Assembly: GCA_014879655.1 (NCBI GenBank)
Contig: JACSRS010000173.1
Coordinates: forward strand, 1 to 33,287
Source of the DNA: Burkholderiaceae bacterium
GTDB lineage: Bacteria > Pseudomonadota > Gammaproteobacteria > Burkholderiales > Burkholderiaceae_C
Direction: 5' to 3'
Length of the DNA stretch: 33,287 bases
Shown: piece by piece, positions 1 through 8,214 of the stretch
Numbering within the stretch: the first letter of the stretch is position 1
How the letters are laid out: each line of letters opens with the position of its first letter
Translations under genes and position numbers: made by a program
Notes under the pieces: model-generated
Seen by the model: only the letters and a program-made list of their open reading frames with translations
Database searches by the model: none
Told to the model about the DNA's origin: nothing

Positions 1-1860
1 ATCCGTGAACTGCCCGACGAACTGATCAGCCAGATTGCGGCTGGCGAAGTGGTGGAGCGCCCGGCATCGGTGGTGCGCGAGCTGCTGGATAACGCGCTGG
101 ACGCAGGCGCGACGCAGATCGCGGTGCGGCTGCTGGCCGGCGGCGTGCGCCTGATCAGTGTCGAGGACGACGGCGCCGGCATCCCGCCCGGCGAGCTGGC
201 GGTGGCCCTGAAGCGCCATGCCACCAGCAAGATCGGCAACCTGGCCGAGCTGGAAGCGGTCGGCACGATGGGTTTCCGCGGCGAGGCGCTGGCGGCGATC
301 AATTCGGTCTCCGACCTGACGCTGCTGTCGCGCACCGCTGATGATTCCAGCGCCTTTGCGCTGGATGGCCGCACCGGCGAGCTGCGGCCCGCCGCCCGGG
401 CTCGAGGCACCACCGTCGAGGTCAAGGAGCTGTTTTTTTCGACCCCGGCACGGCGCAAGTTCCTGAAAACCGACGCCACCGAGCTGGCGCACTGCGTGGA
501 GGCCGTGCGCCGCCATGCGCTGACCCGCCCCGACGTGGGTTTTGCCATCTGGCACGAGGGGCGGCTGGTGGAGCAGTGGCGCGCCACCTCGGCCGACCAG
601 CGGCTGGCCGACGTGCTGGGCGCCGACTTTCTGGCGCAGTCGATTGCGGTGCAGTACGCGGCCGGCGGCGTCACGGTGACCGGCCGTGCGGGCCTGCCCG
701 ACACCGCCCGCGCCCGGGCCGACCAGCAGTTTGCCTATGTCAATGGCCGCTTCGTGCGGGACAAGGTCATCACCCACGCCGCACGCAGCGCCTACGAAGA
801 CGTGTTGCACGGCCAGCGCCAGCCGGTGTACGCGCTTTGCGTGCAGATCGAGCCGACGCGGGTCGACGTGAACGTGCACCCGACCAAGATCGAGGTGCGC
901 TTTCGCGACAGCCGCGAGGTGCACCAGGCCGTGCGCCACGCCGTCGAGAACGCATTGGCCGCACCGCGTGCCCAGTTGCTGGCCGGCGCGGAAGACGACG
1001 ACCCGGGGCTGCCGGCGCAAGGGGACCCCCTGATCCCCAAAACACCATTTTTTGAATCAAAATCGACTCAAACCAGCGTCAAATGGTCACAATCAGCTAT
1101 TGTTCTGGAAGCAAAATCCGGACACAGGGTGAGCGACCTCGGGGCGCTGTGGGGGCCAGCCAGCTCGGCGCCGGTGCAGACCGCACCACCGGCACCCGCA
1201 GCCGGCGGGTTGCCGGCAGCCGCTGAAAGCACGCTTGCCGCGCCGGCCACAGCCACGACACCTGAAAACACACCGGTCTGGCCGCTGGGCCGGGCCGTCG
1301 CGCAGCTGCACGGCGTCTACATCCTGGCCGAAAACGCCCTGGGCCTGATCGTGGTCGACATGCACGCGGCGCACGAACGCGTGGTCTATGAGCGGCTGAA
1401 GAACCAGATGGACGCGCAGCAGATCAGCAGCCAGCCGCTGCTGATTCCCGCCACCTTTGCCGCCACACCCCAGGAAGTGGCCACGGCCGAAGCCTGTGCC
1501 GAACCGCTGCGCTCGCTGGGGCTGGAGATCACGCCATTTTCGCCGCGCACGCTGGCGGTGCGCGCCGTGCCGACCACGCTGGCACAGGGCGATGCGGTTG
1601 AACTGGCGCGCAGCGTGCTGGCCGAACTGGCACAGCACGACGCCAGCACCGTGATCCAGCGCGCGCAAAACGAGCTGCTGGGCACGATGGCCTGCCACGG
1701 TGCGGTGCGCGCCAACCGGCGCCTGACGCTCGACGAGATGAACGCGCTGCTGCGCCAGATGGAGACCACCGAGCGCTCCGACCAGTGCAACCACGGCCGG
1801 CCCACCTGGCGCCAACTGACGATGCGCGAACTCGATGCGCTGTTTCTGCGCGGCCGCTAG
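1..1860 (+). CDS. mutL: DNA mismatch repair protein MutL (5' truncated)
   Basis: MutL is the ATP-dependent matchmaker of mismatch repair, linking MutS to strand incision. The frame is open from base 1 (IRELPDELISQIAAGEVVERP), so only the start codon and a few residues are missing; 619 codons are visible. The N-terminal GHKL ATPase shows ELLDNALDAGA, DDGAGI and GFRGEAL, followed by the NVHPTK transducer motif. The C-terminal domain has DMHAAHERVVYE (from visible residue 453), the metal-dependent endonuclease motif that E. coli MutL lacks, plus ACHGAVRAN and CNHGRP. This fits family knowledge of methyl-independent MutL proteins. The linker carries an AT-rich in-frame island (about residues 346-373) unlike the rest of the gene. 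The next gene begins 30 bases downstream on the same strand. Confidence 0.97.
   Translation: MRELPDELISQIAAGEVVERPASVVRELLDNALDAGATQIAVRLLAGGVRLISVEDDGAGIPPGELAVALKRHATSKIGNLAELEAVGTMGFRGEALAAINSVSDLTLLSRTADDSSAFALDGRTGELRPAARARGTTVEVKELFFSTPARRKFLKTDATELAHCVEAVRRHALTRPDVGFAIWHEGRLVEQWRATSADQRLADVLGADFLAQSIAVQYAAGGVTVTGRAGLPDTARARADQQFAYVNGRFVRDKVITHAARSAYEDVLHGQRQPVYALCVQIEPTRVDVNVHPTKIEVRFRDSREVHQAVRHAVENALAAPRAQLLAGAEDDDPGLPAQGDPLIPKTPFFESKSTQTSVKWSQSAIVLEAKSGHRVSDLGALWGPASSAPVQTAPPAPAAGGLPAAAESTLAAPATATTPENTPVWPLGRAVAQLHGVYILAENALGLIVVDMHAAHERVVYERLKNQMDAQQISSQPLLIPATFAATPQEVATAEACAEPLRSLGLEITPFSPRTLAVRAVPTTLAQGDAVELARSVLAELAQHDASTVIQRAQNELLGTMACHGAVRANRRLTLDEMNALLRQMETTERSDQCNHGRPTWRQLTMRELDALFLRGR
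1037..1117. repeat. AT-rich repeat-like island inside mutL
   Basis: This short AT-rich stretch sits in the very GC-rich linker of mutL. Its segment 1069-1112 resembles 10098-10142 in the ABC permease. The gapless part (1075-1112 against 10105-10142) agrees at 27 of 38 bases, counted by hand, and both copies are read in the same codon frame (SVKWSQSA against SVEPSVSA). It is likely a decayed copy of a short interspersed element of the kind seen in Comamonadaceae genomes. That family attribution is from memory and is inference. Confidence 0.45.
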
Positions 1861-1890
1861 AACTTTGCGGCGCGGCGGCTATCCACCAAG

Positions 1891-2739
1891 ATGATGAAAC
1901 GCTGGCACCTCTTTGCAGGCCTGGTCACCGCAGCGGCGCTGCTGGCCGGCTGCGCGACGCTTGACGAAAAGCAGCGCGCCTGGATCTTCCAGCCCGGCGA
2001 CCGCGCCTGGGGCGGCACCGCGCGGCTGGCGGAGGGCATGGAGGACGTCTGGATCCGCTTCGACTCCAGACTGTCGGGCGATCCGGTCACGCTGCACGGC
2101 CTGTGGCTGCCGGCCGACCGCCCGGCCGCCGGCCAGCCGGTGCTGCTTTACCTGCACGGCGCACGCTGGAACGTCACCGGCTCGGCGCCGCGCATCCGGC
2201 GCATGCAGGAGCTGGGCTTTTCGGTGCTGGCCATCGACTACCGGGGATTCGGCAAGAGCACGGCGACACTGCCTTCGGAGGAACTGGCCGGCGAAGACGC
2301 CCGCGCGGCGTGGGACTGGCTGGCCGCACGTTACCCCGGTTCGCCCCGCTACATCTTCGGCCACTCGCTGGGCGGCGCACTGGCCATCACGCTGGCCGCG
2401 CAGGTGGATGACGAAAGCGGCACGCTGGTCGAAGGCACCTTCACCTCGATTCCCGACGTGGCCAGCACGATGAAGTGGGGCTGGCTACCGCTGGGGCCGC
2501 TGATCACCCAGCGCTTTGAATCGGTCCGCAAGGTTGCTCAGATCGGCTCGCCGCTGCTGGTGGTGCACGGCGAGCAGGACACGTTGATCCGCCCCGAGCT
2601 GGGCCGGCAGCTGTTCGAGGCGGCCCGCGAACCCAAGGCTTTCGTTCTGGTGCCGGGCGGCTCGCACTTCAACACCAACGCCGTCGGCCAGCAGCAGTAC
2701 CGGGTCGCGCTTTCCAGCCTGTTTCGCCTGACGCCCTGA
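1891..2739 (+). CDS. alpha/beta hydrolase, predicted lipoprotein
   Basis: This is a serine hydrolase of the alpha/beta fold, probably anchored to a membrane on the periplasmic side; its substrate is unknown. An N-terminal hydrophobic segment ends in the lipobox LLAGC, with Cys21 as the predicted lipidated residue. A catalytic triad can be read: Ser159 in GHSLGG, Asp230 in HGEQD and His259 in GGSHF. The HGARWN segment near residue 90 fits the oxyanion region. At 282 residues it has the usual length. Two adjacent ATGs (1891 and 1894) are possible starts, and no clear ribosome binding site is seen. It follows mutL by 30 bases and may be co-transcribed with it, but nothing in the protein suggests a repair role. 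Confidence 0.85.
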   Translation: MMKRWHLFAGLVTAAALLAGCATLDEKQRAWIFQPGDRAWGGTARLAEGMEDVWIRFDSRLSGDPVTLHGLWLPADRPAAGQPVLLYLHGARWNVTGSAPRIRRMQELGFSVLAIDYRGFGKSTATLPSEELAGEDARAAWDWLAARYPGSPRYIFGHSLGGALAITLAAQVDDESGTLVEGTFTSIPDVASTMKWGWLPLGPLITQRFESVRKVAQIGSPLLVVHGEQDTLIRPELGRQLFEAAREPKAFVLVPGGSHFNTNAVGQQQYRVALSSLFRLTP

Positions 2740-2819
2740 TCCCTGCCAGATTGACGCCCATGCGGCAATGCCTGGCGCTTTTGCGGGGGCACCCTCAGGG
2801 CAAACCCGCATCGTTCTGC

Positions 2820-2825
2820 TACGCT
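2820..2825 (+). promoter_or_regulatory. -10-like hexamer directly before the MFS gene
   Basis: TACGCT ends 7 bases before the ATG at 2833. There is no Shine-Dalgarno in between and no convincing -35. If it is used, transcription would start at or next to the ATG. It belongs to a set of five sites with the same geometry. Confidence 0.25.
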
Positions 2826-2832
2826 CAGACCG

Positions 2833-4089
2833 ATGTCCCGCCCGTCCACTGTCACCGCTGCCACGCCTGCAGCTTCATCGCCCGCGATGCCTGCGGGCAC
2901 TGTCGTCCTGCTGCTGTCCCTGCTGCTGGGCATGCAGCCGATCACCACCGATCTGTATCTGCCGGCGCTGCCCGCGCTGACCGAAGGTTTTGGCGCGCCG
3001 ATGCCGCAGGCGCAGTTGACGCTGACCGCGCTGCTGCTGGCGTTCGGGCTGTCGCAACTGGTCTGGGGGCCGCTTTCTGACCGCTTCGGGCGCCGGCCGG
3101 TGCTGCTGTGGGGCATGGCCGCCTACGTGGCGGCATCCATCGGCAGCGCGTCGGCGCCGTCGATGGAGGTGCTGATCGGCTGGCGCGTCGTGCAGGGCAT
3201 TGCCATGGGCGCCGGCGTGATGTGCGCGCGCGCCATCGTGCGCGACCTGTACTCACCACGCGAAGGCGCGCATGTGATGTCGCAGGCGCTGACCGGGCTG
3301 GGCGTGATCGCCTGTACCGCCGCACCGCTGGGCGGGCTGCTGTCAGACCTGTTCAACTGGCGGGTGGCCTTGCTGGCCGTGGCCGTGTTCGGTGCCGGCA
3401 CGATGGCGATGATTGCCCTGCGCTTTGCCGAGACCGTGCCGCCTGCCAACCGCCGTGCGCTGCACCCGGTGCTGCTGGTGAAAACCTGGGTCCAGATCCT
3501 GCGGCATCCGACGTTTCTGGCGTTTTCCGCGCTTTCTGCCGCTTCCTATGGCGGGCTGTTCACGTTCCTGGCGTCGTCGTCGTTTGTCTTCACGCGGGTG
3601 CTGGGGCTGTCCAAAACGCAGTACGGTTTCCTGATGTTCACGATGTCGCTGTCCTACATCGTTGGCACGTTCATGTGCCGGCGCCTGCTGGCGCGCTGGG
3701 GCGTGCGGCGCGCCGTGGCGGTCGCCGGCGGCCTGACGCTGACGGCCGGTACCGTCATGGCGCTGCTGGCCCTGTTCGGCGCGGAGAGCAGCTGGTACGG
3801 ACCCTGGGCCATCATGGTGCCGTTTTACCTGTTCATGCTGGCGCACGGCGTGCACCAGCCCTGTGGCCAGAGCGGCGCCGTCGGCCCCTTTCCGCTGGCT
3901 GCCGGTACGGCTTCGGCCGTGAACGGTTTCATCATGATGCTGGCAGCGTTTTTCATGGGCGGCTGGCTGGGGACGCACATGAACGGCACGGTGTTTCCCC
4001 TCGTCTACGGCGTGTGGTTCTGGAGCGCGCTGATTGCGCTGTCGGCCTGGACGCTGGTGCAAAAGCATGGCCAGTCCCAGCCGCACTGA
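2833..4089 (+). CDS. MFS drug resistance transporter, Bcr/CflA family
   Basis: This is a predicted inner-membrane proton-driven exporter with twelve hydrophobic segments across 418 residues, the normal size for the Bcr/CflA branch. Family signatures are DLYLPALP in the first helix, the loop motif [11 protein letters not shown] between helices 2 and 3, and RAIVRDLY after helix 4. Substrates in the family include bicyclomycin, sulfonamides and amphenicols; none can be assigned here. The start ATG has no Shine-Dalgarno but has a -10-like hexamer just upstream. The 3' end overlaps miaA by 23 bases, so the two are probably expressed together. Confidence 0.9.
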   Translation: MSRPSTVTAATPAASSPAMPAGTVVLLLSLLLGMQPITTDLYLPALPALTEGFGAPMPQAQLTLTALLLAFGLSQLVWGPLSDRFGRRPVLLWGMAAYVAASIGSASAPSMEVLIGWRVVQGIAMGAGVMCARAIVRDLYSPREGAHVMSQALTGLGVIACTAAPLGGLLSDLFNWRVALLAVAVFGAGTMAMIALRFAETVPPANRRALHPVLLVKTWVQILRHPTFLAFSALSAASYGGLFTFLASSSFVFTRVLGLSKTQYGFLMFTMSLSYIVGTFMCRRLLARWGVRRAVAVAGGLTLTAGTVMALLALFGAESSWYGPWAIMVPFYLFMLAHGVHQPCGQSGAVGPFPLAAGTASAVNGFIMMLAAFFMGGWLGTHMNGTVFPLVYGVWFWSALIALSAWTLVQKHGQSQPH

Positions 4090-5059
4090 GCTGCCCGTCA
4101 TCGGCCTGGCCGGCCCCACGGCTTCGGGCAAGACGGCGGTGGCCATGGCCATCGCCCGCGAAATCGACGTCGAAATCATCAGCGTCGATTCGGCACTGGT
4201 CTACCGGGGCATGGACATCGGCACCGCCAAGCCCAGCGCTGCCGAGCGCGCGGCCGTGCCGCACCACCTGATCGACATCCTCGACCCGAAGCAGAGCTAC
4301 AGCGCCGCCACGTTCGTGGCCGATGCCACGCGGCTGATTGGCGAGATCCAGGCACGCGGACGCCTGCCACTGCTGGTGGGCGGCACCATGTTGTACTTCA
4401 AGGCGCTGATCGACGGGCTGGACGACGTGCCGCCGTCAAGCCCCGCCGTGCGCGCGGCCCTGGATGCAGAAGCATTCGACCGGGGCTGGCCGGCCCTGCA
4501 CGCCGAACTGGCCCGGATCGACCCGGTGACCGCCGCCCGCCTCCCGCCGAACGATTCGCAGCGCATCCAGCGCGCGCTGGAGGTGCACCGCATCTCGGGC
4601 CGGCCGCTTTCATCATTTTTCAGCGACGGGTCGGCTGCCGACAGCAAGCGCCAGACAATGGATCTGCCGCTGGTTTCACTGGAGCCCACCGACCGAGCCT
4701 GGCTGCATACCCGCATCGCCCGGCGCTTTGATGACATGCTGGACGCCGGTTTTCTGGGTGAAATGCAGCGGCTGCGCGCGCGCGGCGACCTGAACCCTGC
4801 CCTGCCTTCCATGCGCTGCGTGGGCTACCGCCAGGCCTGGGAAGCGATGGACGCCCATGCGCAGGCCATACCCGGCGCACCCTTCCCACTGGCCAGGTTG
4901 CGCGAACTGGGCATCATCGCGACGCGGCAACTGGCCAAGCGCCAGATCACCTGGCTGCGCGCCATGCCGACGCGCCACGTCGCCGCCTGCGAAAGCCCGG
5001 ATGCCGCCGACCGGGTGCTGGCGCAGGTGCGCGCCATCCTGCAGGGCACTCAGCCATGA
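4067..5059 (+). CDS. miaA: tRNA dimethylallyltransferase MiaA
   Basis: MiaA transfers the dimethylallyl group of DMAPP to N6 of A37 in tRNAs that read UNN codons. The P-loop GPTASGKT is at residues 16-23, followed by [16 protein letters not shown] (from Asp41), the [10 protein letters not shown] segment and [11 protein letters not shown] near the C-terminus. The frame is open upstream to an ATG at 4034. I chose ATG 4067 because it gives the normal MiaA N-terminus ([18 protein letters not shown]) and 330 residues, with a 23-base overlap of the MFS gene. The stop TGA overlaps the ATG of the ABC ATPase (ATGA, 5056-5059), which suggests translational coupling. Confidence 0.95.
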   Translation: MASPSRTELPVIGLAGPTASGKTAVAMAIAREIDVEIISVDSALVYRGMDIGTAKPSAAERAAVPHHLIDILDPKQSYSAATFVADATRLIGEIQARGRLPLLVGGTMLYFKALIDGLDDVPPSSPAVRAALDAEAFDRGWPALHAELARIDPVTAARLPPNDSQRIQRALEVHRISGRPLSSFFSDGSAADSKRQTMDLPLVSLEPTDRAWLHTRIARRFDDMLDAGFLGEMQRLRARGDLNPALPSMRCVGYRQAWEAMDAHAQAIPGAPFPLARLRELGIIATRQLAKRQITWLRAMPTRHVAACESPDAADRVLAQVRAILQGTQP

Positions 5060-5706
5060 GCCTGGTCGTCAGCGGACTGGCCAAACGCTATGGCGCCACG
5101 GCGGTGTTCAGCAACGTGACGTTACAGGTCGAGCCGGGAGAGTTCGTGGCCATCGTTGGCGAGTCGGGCGTGGGCAAATCGACGCTGCTCAACTGCCTGG
5201 CCGCACTGGACGACTGGAGCGAGGGCTCGGTCGCGCTGGACGGCACCGATCTGGGCCGTCTGGACGACAGCGCCCGCGCACTGTGGCGCCGCCAGCACGT
5301 CGGCTTCGTGTTCCAGGCCTTCCATGTGCTGCCGCATCTGGACGTGGCGCAGAACGTCGGTTTGCCGCTGCTGCTGCTTGGCCAGCCGGACGATGCCCGC
5401 GTGGCTGCGATGCTGGAGGCCGTGGGCCTTGCCGGGCTGGGCCAGCGCCTGCCGCAGCAGCTGAGCGGCGGCCAGTTGCAGCGTGTGGCAATTGCCCGGG
5501 CGCTGGTGCACCGCCCGGCGCTGGTACTGGCCGACGAACCCACCGGCAACCTGGACCCGACCACCGCCACCCGTGTGATGGACGCGCTGGTACGCCAGAC
5601 ACGCGACCAGGGCGCATCGGTGGTGCTGGTCACGCACTCCGAAGCGGCAGCGGCGCGCGCCGACCGCGTGCTGCACCTGAGCGCAGACGGCATCCGCGCC
5701 GGCTGA
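5056..5706 (+). CDS. ABC transporter ATP-binding protein, LolD/MacB type (AttE-like)
   Basis: This ATPase subunit belongs to the type VII (MacB/LolD/FtsE) ABC family, which usually works with FtsX-type permeases. Walker A is GESGVGKST (residues 35-43), the Q-loop is VGFVFQ, the signature is LSGGQLQR (from 136) and Walker B is LVLADE with EPTGNLD (156-167). At 216 residues it is a stand-alone ATPase. Its start overlaps the miaA stop. No permease is adjacent: the next plus-strand gene (8215) encodes a double-FtsX permease, so I infer these are partners separated by two opposite-strand genes. LolD is an alternative, but no LolC/E-type pair is nearby. Confidence 0.88.
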   Translation: MSLVVSGLAKRYGATAVFSNVTLQVEPGEFVAIVGESGVGKSTLLNCLAALDDWSEGSVALDGTDLGRLDDSARALWRRQHVGFVFQAFHVLPHLDVAQNVGLPLLLLGQPDDARVAAMLEAVGLAGLGQRLPQQLSGGQLQRVAIARALVHRPALVLADEPTGNLDPTTATRVMDALVRQTRDQGASVVLVTHSEAAAARADRVLHLSADGIRAG

Positions 5707-5739
5707 CCGGCAGGCGTTGCCGGCAAGCTTGCCGGTCAG
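5703..5739. terminator. palindrome spanning the stop codons of two convergent genes
   Basis: The arms 5703-5712 (CTGACCGGCA) and 5730-5739 (TGCCGGTCAG) are perfectly complementary over 10 bases. A second perfect palindrome, CCGGCAAGCTTGCCGG (5720-5735), overlaps the right arm and gives an alternative fold. The TGA of the ABC ATPase (5704-5706) and the TGA of the serine hydrolase (5736-5738 on the minus strand) pair with each other in the stem. No U-tract follows on either strand, so intrinsic termination is uncertain; mRNA 3'-end protection is also possible. Confidence 0.45.
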
Positions 5740-7484
5740 GGCGCGCCGACGCGCGGCGCCCGGTGCTCGCCGTTCTGGTGCAGCACCAGCCCGGTCACCT
5801 GCCCGGCCGCATCCCGCTCGAACTGCAGCTCGGCCTTGACCACTTCGTAGCTGAAACGGTCGGGCTGGCCCGGCACCGGATACACCGTTACCCGCGGCTG
5901 GTTGTTCACCTGCACTTGCAACTGGCCATCGGCCACCTGCACATCGAACGCCAGATTGACGCCCACCAGCTTGCGGTTCAGGTAGGCACCCGCATAGGCC
6001 TGCGCCTGCGCCGGGCTCATCACGGCCACCGCCGGCGCTGCAAGAGCAGTGCGCTCCAGCCGGACCGCACCGCCGCCTTGCGTGAACAGCAGAGACGTGA
6101 CGCGCCCGTCAGGCTTGCCGCCTTCGCGCGAGAACTGATGGGTGACGCCAGCTGCCCGGTCGACAAAGGTATCGGTCCCCACCGGCTCCAGCGGCCGGAA
6201 CGATGCGCGCGACGGCCGCCGGTACAGCACGCCGTCCTGCGCGACAAACGTGATGCTGGCAAACAGCGGCGAGCTGTAGACGCCGGCGTAGTCGGGCAGC
6301 GGTGCGGTGGCCGGTGCCGGCCTGGCGGTCACCGGGTGCCAGAGTGCCGCCAGCGCGATGCGCGCCCGGTACGGTGCGGACTGGCCGTTGCTGGCAAGGA
6401 CCACCAGCGCTTCCTGCACGGCAGGTCGAACCAGCCACAGCGCACGATAGCCGCCGGTCCAGCCCTCATGAAAGACGCTGCGCTGCTCCGGCGGGCCGCT
6501 GATCCAGACGCCATAGCCGATCTCGCCCATGTCAATCTTCCCCAGCGGCGTCATGAAGCGCACAGCGGCCGGGCCCAGCGGGCCTTTTTCGCTGGCCATC
6601 ACGGCACGACTGAAGATCAACATGTCGCCCACGGTCGAGCGCAACCCGCCCGCGCCGGCAAAGGCCTGCATCTCCCAAGTTGAAGCGGCCGCCCGCCCCA
6701 CAAAAGGCGGTGCCAACCGCCCGACCTGATCGCCCAGCAGCTGCAAGGTGTGGCGCATGCCCAGCGGGCCTGTGATTCGTGCGCTTACGAGCTCATACCA
6801 GGAAAGGCCGGCGCGCTGTGCCAGCAACTCGCCCAGCACAGCAAACGCATAGTTGCTGTACTCGGGGTCGCACGGCGGGCTAGCCGTCATCGTCTGCGCG
6901 GCGAGCGCGCGCCACAGCCGCGCCCGGTCATAGCTGGCATAGGGTGAGGACTGCTTCGCGCCTTCCCAGAAGTCAGCCGGCAGGCGTGGCAGGCAGGAGC
7001 TGTGCGTGACCAGCTGACGCAAGGTGACGCCCGCAACCGCTGGCGATGCGAACGGGACGTCCTTGCCGAGCAGGTCGCCGAGGCGGTCGTCCAGCTTCAG
7101 GTCGCCGCGCTCGACCGCCTGCGCCAGCAGCAGGCCGGTGAACACCTTGCTGATGGAGCCGATTTCAAACAGGGTTTCGCTGGCCGGGTCGGGCAGTGGC
7201 CCGTCGGCGGCCATGGTTGCCAGCGTCGCCGTTCCGGCTTGCACCAGCGCGGCAGACGCCTTGCCGTCGCGCCAGACGCCGACTGCCGCCTGCCCTTGCG
7301 TCAGATCCCCCAGCACCAGGCGGCCGATGGCCGCCGGTCCGCTGGTCAGACTCAAGGACTGGGCCAACGCCGCCGGGCCTGCCAGGAAAGCCAGCGCCGC
7401 CAGCGCAAGGGCGACCATGCGCCGCCGATGAACGCGCCAGACGGGCAAAAGCAGGGGAACAGTCATGGCGCGCTTTCCAGTCAT
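5736..7484 (-). CDS. periplasmic serine hydrolase, beta-lactamase/PBP fold (class C-like)
   Basis: This is an exported penicillin-binding-protein-fold hydrolase. An Arg-rich start, a hydrophobic segment and AALAQS give a signal peptide with likely cleavage near residue 41. Active-site motifs are SISK (nucleophile Ser110, Lys113), YSN (209-211) and HEG (339-341). The last replaces the KTG of true AmpC enzymes, so an esterase or D-amino peptidase role is as likely as lactam hydrolysis. After residue 390 come two similar beta-rich modules beginning LPDYAGVYSS and AQAYAGAYLN, which makes the 582-residue protein longer than AmpC. A second ATG at 7466 would remove six residues. It lies opposite to and between the ATPase and permease genes. 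Confidence 0.85.
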   Translation of the reverse strand: MTGKRAMTVPLLLPVWRVHRRRMVALALAALAFLAGPAALAQSLSLTSGPAAIGRLVLGDLTQGQAAVGVWRDGKASAALVQAGTATLATMAADGPLPDPASETLFEIGSISKVFTGLLLAQAVERGDLKLDDRLGDLLGKDVPFASPAVAGVTLRQLVTHSSCLPRLPADFWEGAKQSSPYASYDRARLWRALAAQTMTASPPCDPEYSNYAFAVLGELLAQRAGLSWYELVSARITGPLGMRHTLQLLGDQVGRLAPPFVGRAAASTWEMQAFAGAGGLRSTVGDMLIFSRAVMASEKGPLGPAAVRFMTPLGKIDMGEIGYGVWISGPPEQRSVFHEGWTGGYRALWLVRPAVQEALVVLASNGQSAPYRARIALAALWHPVTARPAPATAPLPDYAGVYSSPLFASITFVAQDGVLYRRPSRASFRPLEPVGTDTFVDRAAGVTHQFSREGGKPDGRVTSLLFTQGGGAVRLERTALAAPAVAVMSPAQAQAYAGAYLNRKLVGVNLAFDVQVADGQLQVQVNNQPRVTVYPVPGQPDRFSYEVVKAELQFERDAAGQVTGLVLHQNGEHRAPRVGAP

Positions 7485-7546
7485 CGGGGAAGCGGATGAT
7501 GCCAGAAATGCCGGCCCGGCGGGTGGCGTGCTGCGGCCACAAAAAG

Positions 7547-7580
7547 CAAGGGCTGCCGGTCTTTCAACCGGCAGCCCTTG
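7547..7580 (-). terminator. Rho-independent terminator of hsp20
   Basis: The arms 7547-7560 (CAAGGGCTGCCGGT) and 7567-7580 form a perfect 14-bp stem with the 6-base loop 7561-7566. Read on the minus strand, the stem is followed by GCTTTTTG, a short U-tract. It lies 40 bases past the hsp20 stop and ahead of the serine hydrolase start, so it should separate the two minus-strand transcripts. Confidence 0.85.
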
Positions 7581-7619
7581 TTCGCGTCAGGCGCCGAAAA
7601 CGATCGCTTGAACGATCGC

Positions 7620-8048
7620 TTATTCGATGGTCAGGCGCTGCGAACCGTTGGCCGCCTTCTTGGGCAGCGTCAGCGTCAGCACGCCGTTGTCGTACTTCGC
7701 CCGGGCCTGCGCCTGGTCGATTTCCTGCGGCAACTGGAAGCTGCGGGACACGGCGCCGTAGTAACGCTCGCTGCGCAGCGTCTTCTCGTCGGTATTCTGG
7801 CTGTCTTCCTGCTTGATCTCGGCGCGCAGGGTCACCACATTGGCATCCAGCGAGACGTGGATTTCGTCCTTGCTCACACCGGGTACCTCGGCCTGCACGG
7901 TGTAAGCCTTTTCGCTTTCCTTCACGTCCACCTTGATCTGCGCCGGCGACGGCAGTGAGTCACCGTGCAGCGGGCGCACGTAAAAGGCGGGGGCGAGGTC
8001 CTTGAAGATGTCGTCAAACAGGCTACCGCGGTTCATCAATGCGTTCAT
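7620..8048 (-). CDS. small heat shock protein, Hsp20/alpha-crystallin family
   Basis: This is an ATP-independent holdase chaperone of 142 residues, the typical size for the class. The alpha-crystallin domain runs from about residue 36 to 135, with DVKESEKAYTVQAEVPGV near its start and the diagnostic YDNGVLTLTLPKK near its end. The C-terminus has a short RLTIE tail in place of a clear IxI motif. The start ATG has a strong Shine-Dalgarno (AAGGAG, 8055-8060, spaced 6 bases). A promoter-like pair lies upstream at 8115-8142, and an intrinsic terminator follows the stop. It is a monocistronic gene inserted between transporter parts. Confidence 0.95.
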   Translation of the reverse strand: MNALMNRGSLFDDIFKDLAPAFYVRPLHGDSLPSPAQIKVDVKESEKAYTVQAEVPGVSKDEIHVSLDANVVTLRAEIKQEDSQNTDEKTLRSERYYGAVSRSFQLPQEIDQAQARAKYDNGVLTLTLPKKAANGSQRLTIE

Positions 8049-8114
8049 GGTCTGCTCCTTGAAAAAAGTTGATCACCGGGCCGGTACGCGTCTGGCGCCC
8101 TGCCCTTGAGTACA

Positions 8115-8142
8115 GATATAGGAACACTCCCATCAAACTCAA
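8115..8142 (-). promoter_or_regulatory. putative hsp20 promoter
   Basis: On the minus strand TTGAGT (8137-8142) and TATATC (8115-8120) are separated by 16 bases, about 65 bases before the hsp20 ATG. The -35 can also be read as CTTGAG, which resembles the CTTGAAA of sigma-32 promoters. The -10 region does not match the sigma-32 CCCCAT block, so a housekeeping-type promoter is the simpler reading. Confidence 0.4.
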
Positions 8143-8200
8143 GACCTTTGCGCCGCAGTTTGATCAGGGACAGAACCCAATACCGCAACCCTTGAAAGCG

Positions 8201-8206
8201 GACAAT
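8201..8206 (+). promoter_or_regulatory. -10-like hexamer directly before the FtsX permease
   Basis: GACAAT ends 8 bases before the ATG at 8215. No Shine-Dalgarno lies between them and no good -35 is visible. The geometry matches the other candidate leaderless starts. Confidence 0.3.
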
Positions 8207-8214
8207 CTGCCGCC

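Noticed and set aside
3108-4271. 387-codon plus-strand open frame
   Set aside because: It overlaps the MFS transporter in another frame and is an Arg/Ala-rich shadow.
5056-5706. Assignment of the ATPase as LolD
   Set aside because: No LolC/LolE pair is adjacent, and the context favours the AttE-like role; sequence alone does not settle it.
4857-6683. Long plus-strand open frame of about 600 codons
   Set aside because: It overlaps miaA, the ABC ATPase and the antisense serine hydrolase, has Arg/Pro/Gly-rich composition typical of GC-rich shadow frames, and shows no domain.
8134-8170. TTGATCAGGGACAG near 8161 as an FNR box for the permease
   Set aside because: Only the left half-site matches; the right half (GACAG) is far from ATCAA.
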